Below are positions 58,033 through 64,000 of a DNA stretch of 64,000 bases, piece by piece. The DNA is from Tritrichomonas musculus (Eukaryota; Parabasalia; Tritrichomonadida; Tritrichomonadidae): the NCBI GenBank assembly GCA_039105265.1, contig JAPFFF010000002.1:6014001-6078000 (forward strand), read 5' to 3'. Made by a program: the position numbers and the translations under genes. Every line of letters starts with the position of its first letter. Position 1 is the stretch's first letter. The notes under the pieces were generated by a model. The model searched no databases. It was not told the DNA's origin and saw only the letters and a list, made by a program, of their open reading frames with translations.

Positions 58033-59736
58033 ATGTCACAGCCAACAATCTATGTTCCATCAAGAATTATTTGCCCACGCGAAGATGGCACGAGAGAGGT
58101 TTACATTACCAATGAAGAATTAGGTCGAGGAGGTTTTGCTGTTGTTCATCGCGTTACAGAACAAAGCACGAACAAGTCATATGCAATGAAAGTAATATCA
58201 AAAGAAAGATACTCAAACAACAAGTCTTTTTTAGAAAAAATCCAGAATGAAATCCAAATTCAGAAAAAGCTCAACCACCAAAACGTCGTAAGCTCGAAAA
58301 TATCGTTCACAGATAATGAGAATCAATACATTCTTCTTGAATATTGTCCAGGGCAGTCGATACGCGAATATCTAAGAAAAAGTCAAAATGGCAGATTATC
58401 AGAATCAGAAACTCGAAAAATTTTAAAAGACGTTATTCAAGGTCTTGTATATTTACACAGCCAACGAATTATTCATCATGATCTCAAACTCGAAAACTTC
58501 TTAGTTGGAGCTGACGGAAGAGTGAAAATTGCCGATTTTGGAATCTCAACTCTTCTCAAAACAAGCAGTGAAAAAGTTTGCTCATTTGCCGGTACATTGA
58601 ATTACATGAGCCCAGAGACTGTTTCAAAAGAGAACAAAGGACATAGCTTTGAAGTTGATATTTGGGCCATTGGAGTTTGTGCGTTTGTTATGATGACAGG
58701 ACAGCAGCCATTTGGGTTCAACAAAGTGAGTGTTTTTGAACGAATAAAAAAGTGTGATTATCGTTTTCCTATCAACGTTCCACTTTCATATGAAGCAGTA
58801 GATTTCATTCGATCTATATTAAGAATTGATCCAAAGAAAAGACCAACAGCCATTGAGCTTCTTAGACATCCATTTATGAAAAAAATTGATAATGAAAATG
58901 TTCAATTATACAAACCAATTATTTCAATACCAAGAAAGCCAACACAAATCAAATCAATTCCATCACTAATCAATAACAATAACTTGTTTAATATTGGTTG
59001 CTATAACAATCATTGCAGCCCACTTTTCTTAAGAAATTCAAGCAATAACGCACAAATTGTCAAGCCAAAAATTTCAGACGATTCATTGAAAAAATTCGAT
59101 AACAATTTTGGACAAGAAAATTATCAAATGAACAGGTTAAATGCTTATCCTAAAAAAACCTTCGTAATTCCAAATCATTATGTCGTAAAGTATTGCTTTT
59201 ATAACGATGATATGGCATTTTTATTGGGTGATGGAACTGTTGGAGTTTGTTTCAGCGATCATTCAAGAATTGTGATGGATCCAAACGAAGAATTCGTTCA
59301 GTATTATAAAAACTTCAATTCAAATAAAGAAGTGATTGTCTTAGATGATTTTCTTGATGATAATCAAAATTCGAAATTAAAATCGAAAATTTCTGTAGTT
59401 CGTAAACTGGCTAAGAATTTCAAAAAATTCAAATATTTGTACAATATTGAAAAGGAGTTTTACGACTCAGGAATCCCACTTTTCTATGTTAATAATTTTG
59501 TGAAGAAGAATGATGTAATTCTTTTCAAAATGAGCGATAAAAGCATTCAAGTGAATTTTTATGATCATAAAAAATTGATCATTTTTTGGAACACTAAAAA
59601 GATGGTTCTGGTCAAAAATTTAAACGAAAAATGCAATTTAATAGATTTGAAAAACATTGTTACAATGGATCGTAATTGTGAAGAATATAAAAAATATAAT
59701 GTTGCCAAAGAGATGCTATATCAATTTAAAATTTAA
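58033..59736 (+). CDS. Polo-like Ser/Thr protein kinase
   Basis: 567 residues, starting MSQPTIYVPSRIICPREDGT. The kinase domain is at about 26-288: glycine loop LGRGGFAVVHRV (31-42), Lys53 in YAMKVISK, catalytic loop IIHHDLKLENF (Asp150; HRD is HHD), DFG at 168-170, activation segment VCSFAGTLNYMSPE with Thr188 in the PLK activation position, and DIWAIGVCAFVM. The C-terminus has two polo-box-like units, VVKYCFYNDDMAFLLGDGTV (from about 380) and NDVILFKMSDKSIQVNFYDH (about 492-511). PLKs control mitosis, spindle and cytokinesis in the nucleus and cytoplasm. Complete, no lesions. Confidence 0.9.
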   Translation: MSQPTIYVPSRIICPREDGTREVYITNEELGRGGFAVVHRVTEQSTNKSYAMKVISKERYSNNKSFLEKIQNEIQIQKKLNHQNVVSSKISFTDNENQYILLEYCPGQSIREYLRKSQNGRLSESETRKILKDVIQGLVYLHSQRIIHHDLKLENFLVGADGRVKIADFGISTLLKTSSEKVCSFAGTLNYMSPETVSKENKGHSFEVDIWAIGVCAFVMMTGQQPFGFNKVSVFERIKKCDYRFPINVPLSYEAVDFIRSILRIDPKKRPTAIELLRHPFMKKIDNENVQLYKPIISIPRKPTQIKSIPSLINNNNLFNIGCYNNHCSPLFLRNSSNNAQIVKPKISDDSLKKFDNNFGQENYQMNRLNAYPKKTFVIPNHYVVKYCFYNDDMAFLLGDGTVGVCFSDHSRIVMDPNEEFVQYYKNFNSNKEVIVLDDFLDDNQNSKLKSKISVVRKLAKNFKKFKYLYNIEKEFYDSGIPLFYVNNFVKKNDVILFKMSDKSIQVNFYDHKKLIIFWNTKKMVLVKNLNEKCNLIDLKNIVTMDRNCEEYKKYNVAKEMLYQFKI

Positions 59737-60333
59737 TATATAAAATAGAAATTCCATGTAAAATTTTATAAAGATAGAATTATGGTATATATACACAATA
59801 TTTATTTTTTTATCTCTTTCCATCTTGTTTGCTGGATATTTCTAGGAGTTTTCCCAAATTATCTTTCATCATTTTCGACATCTTCCATGAATATTAATAA
59901 GGTTATCATAAAATTCTTTCTGAGTTTCAATATATTTATGAATTTCTTGATCAGAAAATTATGTTTGATTATCTTGTTGAACAGTTTTAGATATTGTATC
60001 AGATTCAGTGTTCAAAGAGGTAATGTTTGCTACCTACAATAAGAATAATTGTTATAACTTGATATAAATTTGAATATATATTGAATAAATAATTGTAAAC
60101 GTCATTAAAATGTATTGTTGTAGTGCTGAAAAAAAAAAAAGCAGAATATCATAAATGTTTTTTAATTTGAAGGTAAATGAAAATATAAATATCAATTCAT
60201 AGAAATACGAACAGCACTCATCATAAATAGATATTTATTTCATAATTTTCTTTGCTTTGTATAAAGATATCGAAAAAATTTATCAATTATTTAACTTTTT
60301 GAATGAGTTAATACAAAAAGTATATCAAAAGAA
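59737..60333. other. Intergenic DNA, nothing recognised
   Basis: AT-rich spacer. An 86-codon frame at 59782-60042 is Phe/Ile-rich and not supported. Confidence 0.4.
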
Positions 60334-61442
60334 ATGATTGAAGAACCCAATTAAGAAGAGGAAACTAATCAAAAATTTAATTTTAATGAATTTAACGAAT
60401 TGAAAATTGGTTGTTTTGGCTTTTATGGCAAAACCGCAGTAATTATCAGGTTTTTAAAAAGAGATTATTCTGAAGGAAATATCCCGACCATAGAAGATGA
60501 GTTTTCTAGAGTTATTTCAGTAGGAAATAGATTAATCCGTTTAAATGTTTTGGATGCAGCAAGCCAAGATGATTTTGCTGAAATGAGTTTTTCTTATTAT
60601 TCTCAAGTTCAATGCTTTGTGCTCTTTTTTGATATCTCCAATCCATACACAATTAATGATATTAGAAATATGTATAATGGCATACTGTATTCCGTTGGCG
60701 AAAGGCCAATCATTGTTTTAGGAGGTTTAAATTCAGATTTGCGAGAAGAAAACAATGAAGATTCAATTCCAAAGGATGAAGTACTTAAACTTTCAAATGG
60801 ATTTAAATGCCCGGTTATTGAAGTGTCTGCAAAAACAGGTGAAAATGTTGAATATCTGTTTTCCACAGTAACACAGAATTATTTGAAATCTAAAACATCT
60901 ATGCGAAAAGGAAAAAGAAAGGATTATGATATAAGAGGGGAATGGAACATTGGATTGGTTGGCGTTGGGGGTGCTAATGCCAAAGATTTGGTACGCCAAT
61001 ATATTTTTGGAGAATTTAAAGATGATTCATTGGATGAAGATTATTTCAAAGTTGTTGATGTAAATGGTCAGATTATTCCATTAAATTTGCATCTTTTTTG
61101 AATACAAATATGCTCAAGGAATCGTTTTTGTGATTGATAGTCATCCAATTTGGATAAAAAAACTTGAACTTGCTCTCTCTGAAGCAAAAAAAGAAGTTGG
61201 TGATGTTTTGATTAGTGTTGTTGCAGCAAATATTTGTGAACTTGATATACAAGGAAATAAAAAATCCAATTTCTTATGAATCTTATGAAGAAATTGAAAA
61301 AAAATTAGGAATAAAAGTTTTTGAAGTTTCAAGCAAAGCAGATGAAATTTCAGAAGAACTTTTCTTTCGTATTACAAAAAAATTATTCAATATAAAAAAC
61401 TACACAAAGAAAAGCATGTCAGAAGGAAGAAAGAGAAAATAA
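60334..61442 (+). pseudogene. Double Ras/Rab-like GTPase gene with three lesions
   Basis: ATG at 60334 reads MIEEPN, then an in-frame TAA at 60352, then EEETNQKFNFNEFNELKIGC in the same frame. First GTPase: P loop GCFGFYGKTAV, switch I IPTIEDEFSR, LDAASQDD in place of DTAGQE, LGGLNSDL in place of NKxD, EVSAKTG. A linker (KGKRKDYDIRGEWNIG) leads to a second GTPase start (GLVGVGGANAKDLVRQYIFG) whose remainder lies in two other frames: YAQGIVFVIDSHPIWIKKLE, then EEIEKKLGIKVFEVSSKADE, ending SEGRKRK. Tandem Ras-like domains occur in trichomonads; altered G-boxes suggest weak or no GTPase activity even before decay. Confidence 0.7.
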
Positions 61443-61649
61443 AAAAAATAAAGAGAGAAAAAGCAAAAATAAAGCTTCCGAATAAATAGGAACAATTATT
61501 TTATAAAATTAACCTTTTATTTTATTTTATTTGATGTTCAAATAAGTCAAAACTTTTTTTTTTTTTTTTTTTTTTTTTAAATAAAAATTAGTAATTAACA
61601 ATAAAATATTTAAATTAGCATATCTTTAAGTTAAAAATTTTAGAAAATT
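61443..61649. other. Spacer with long poly-T tract
   Basis: Between convergent gene remains. A T-run of about 24 bases lies near 61555-61579. Nothing else seen. Confidence 0.4.
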
Positions 61650-63653
61650 TTAAATTTTAATTATATCTGCATTATACGGAAAAGCATTTTCTCCAATATC
61701 TTTAAGGGTTGAAGAGAATGTTACTTGTGCCAATGATTTACATCCAAAAAAGGCATATCCTTGAATTGATTTAACAGAAGAAGGAATGGTAATTTGTTTC
61801 AATGAAAAACATAAACAGAAAGCATTTCTATCGATTACAGTTACAGAAGAAGGAATTGTAACTTGTTCTAAAGATTCACACATAGAAAAAACTCCACTTT
61901 GAATTTCTCTCAAAGATGAAGGAATTGTAACTTGCAACAAAGAACAGCATCTAGAAAAAGCGCAATCATCAATTGATTTGAGAGAAGAAGGAAATATGGC
62001 CTGCTTCAATGAACTACATCCACTGAAAGCATAAGATCCAATTTTTTCAACTGAAGGAGGAAATATAATTTGCTCCAATGATTTGCAACTATAAAATGAA
62101 TGCTCATCAAATGATTTTATAGAAGAAGGAACAGCAAATGTAACTGTTGTCAATGATTGGCAATCATTGAAAGCGTACATTTCAATCGATTGTACAGAAG
62201 AAGGAATTGTAATTTGTGTCAATGAAAAACAGCCAAAGAATGCATAAAACCCAATTCTTTTTACTGAAGAAGGAATTATAATTTGTTGCAAAAATGAGCA
62301 ATTTTTGAAATCAGATGGTCCAATGGAAGTTACGGATGAAGGGATCACTAACTTGGTCAATGCTGAACAACCCGAAAAAGATTCATCATCAATTTTTTCT
62401 TTTTGCTTCAATAAATAATAAATAATATCAGATTGATTATTTTGGGCAGCTTGTTGAATTGGATTCTCATTAAAATAGTTTTTGAAACATTATATAAATT
62501 GTGGTTAAAAATGCAATTAATAAAAATCTATTTCAAAATTTCATTCATATTCAAAATAGTTTTTAAATTATGAAGTTTTCTATCTCTTCTTTTCTCATTT
62601 CTAAATGAAAATCGACAAAGTTCATATAATCATATTTACAATAATAAAACAACAAATAATTTTCAGTGAATTCTTCTGGCAAATAAAGATAATTATCATG
62701 GCAAAAACTGCAATCAACAATATTTGCATTCAGCTCTGAAACATCATTTTCATTTACCAGATTGTTTTCAATATATCGGGCAATTTCATTGTGATGGCAT
62801 TTAATTGCCTCAAACAAGCATGTCTCATATGAATCATTTGGCGGTGCCACATTCAATTCTTCGATGAGATGAAACATATGAATGTTATTTGAATGAATTG
62901 AATAAAGCCACAATGATGGTGTCAATTCAATGCGTCTTCTTCTTAAAAAATTAAAGATTTTAATTGACCCAAAAAACGCTGCATATTCAATCAAAGTTGG
63001 CTCATTTGCTTTCAAAAAAGAATTTGTCTCAAATATTGATCGTTCAATTTTGTTTGAAAGACAAACGTTCGCTTCATTCACATAAAGAACAAATTCTTTA
63101 ATCGAATCTTGACGAATCAAAGAACAAATATATGAACAATTTTCACCTTCAATTCTTTTTTCTTGAAAATTGGCAAAAATATTTGAATCATATGCTAAAA
63201 GTTCTTTCTCAATTTTTTCAAAATTTTGAACATCAAATTTATGTTTGATTTCTGGGAAAAAAAAGTGACACAAACTCTTTCCATTTCCACATTCATCTTT
63301 CTGATATTCATCAAATAAATCATCAATGGTTATAATTTGATTCTCCAAAAGAAAAAGAAGTAGCAATTCATTATTTTTAAAAATATTCATTATCTCTGAA
63401 TTTGAAAAGGTTTGTTTGATATTTTCTTTATAAAAGAGAAGAATTTGCTTTACTTTTTTAGTAATTCAACTGTCCTATGATGATGCTCAAATATGCTGTT
63501 TAATAAATGAAGGAATTTTTCAAATTCTTCCTTTTTGAGATCAATCAAATTTTGGAATTTGAACTGAATGTTTTCACTTTTTTCTAAGAAAGCTATGAGA
63601 GCATTATGTGTTTCTTTCTTTTTATTAAAATATTTTTGAATTTCTTTGGACAT
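61650..63653 (-). pseudogene. DUF3447 + BspA LRR gene, frame broken
   Basis: Same architecture as 48333-50468, in pieces on the minus strand. 63450-63653 carries the helical N-terminus (MSKEIQKYFNKKKETHNALI); 62563-63390 carries the DUF3447 region (CSLIRQDSIKEFVLYVNEAN, TLIEYAAFFGSIKIFNFLRR, IELTPSLWLYSIHSNNIHMF); 61650 to about 62480 carries NPIQQAAQNNQSDIIYYLLK and eleven or so LRRs (IPSSVTSIGPSDFKNCSFLQ and similar). Frame changes fall near 63420 and 62500. Each piece is otherwise open and well conserved, so inactivation is recent or partly due to read errors. Confidence 0.78.
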
Positions 63654-64000
63654 TTTCCTTTAAATCAATGAAAATTTTTATCTGTCAAAATATAATAAAC
63701 TTCACAAAATTTATCATATTTTCAATATATCAGAATATTTGAACAAAATAATATTCAAATTATCTAAAAAATTAAATAGGCAATAAGTTCTTCAAAAAAG
63801 AATATTTTTGATTCATTTTGATTTATTCAATAATGATTTTTGAATAATTTGATGATGTAAACATAGATTTCGAATATCAAGAGCTTAATGCTATCATATT
63901 TTTATTTGATACATTGTATTAAAGATTCCATAAAAAAGAGAAAACTATATATTAAAATATTGTAAAATAATTTAAATGAAGCAAAAAGTTTAGCTGTTCA
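63654..64000. other. Upstream region of the DUF3447-LRR pseudogene
   Basis: AT-rich. Minus-strand TCATTGA at about 63667-63673, close to the start codon, weakly resembles an Inr. No gene recognised to the window end. Confidence 0.3.

Overview
The window looks like nuclear DNA of a parabasalid (trichomonad) protist, most likely a Tritrichomonas or Trichomonas relative. Reasons: very AT-rich intergenic DNA, no convincing introns in protein genes, short 5' leaders with an Inr-like TCA(+1)Y box (seen at 1514-1522 and 58017-58023), BspA-like leucine-rich repeat proteins, DUF3447 ankyrin-like proteins fused to such repeats, a Pmp-like beta-helix surface protein, a KilA-N protein, and a 21-kb Maverick/Polinton. 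Species is inferred, not proven.

Layout. 1-1503: 5' part of a minus-strand NCS2 purine permease gene running off the window. 3100-24153: a Polinton that looks whole, with identical 368-bp terminal inverted repeats (TIRs) and about 17 tightly packed genes: protein-primed DNA polymerase B with an HNH nuclease domain inside it, integrase, packaging ATPase, major capsid protein, a small amphipathic capsid-like protein, a long phage-tail-fibre-like protein, a KilA-N protein and several unknowns. 24.9-27.4 kb: a small membrane protein and a myotubularin with Ser in place of the catalytic Cys. 30.6-38.7 kb: a Pmp/Cys-repeat surface protein gene with two lesions, an intact 803-residue BspA-like protein, and a decayed beta-helix gene. 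39.2-40.6 kb: two duplicated tRNA-Met genes and an aldo/keto reductase.

40.6-52.7 kb is a cluster of DNA transposons, each delimited here by TIRs and a target-site duplication: a 5.1-kb TTAA-flanked Kolobok-like element with a 495-residue transposase, a 131-bp MITE (8-bp TSD), a 516-bp hAT-type MITE (8-bp TSD), and a 2.2-kb TA-flanked element full of minisatellites that lies against the 5' end of an intact DUF3447-LRR gene.

52.9-64 kb: an unknown nuclear-type protein, two truncated gene fragments joined tail to tail at about 54.5 kb, an interrupted tRNA gene, an RRM gene overlapping a broken ubiquitin-like gene, a polo-like kinase, a broken double Ras-like GTPase gene and a broken DUF3447-LRR gene. 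Many host genes here are disabled by one to three small lesions while their relatives nearby are open. That suggests birth and death of duplicated gene families, although uncorrected read errors at homopolymers could mimic some of it.
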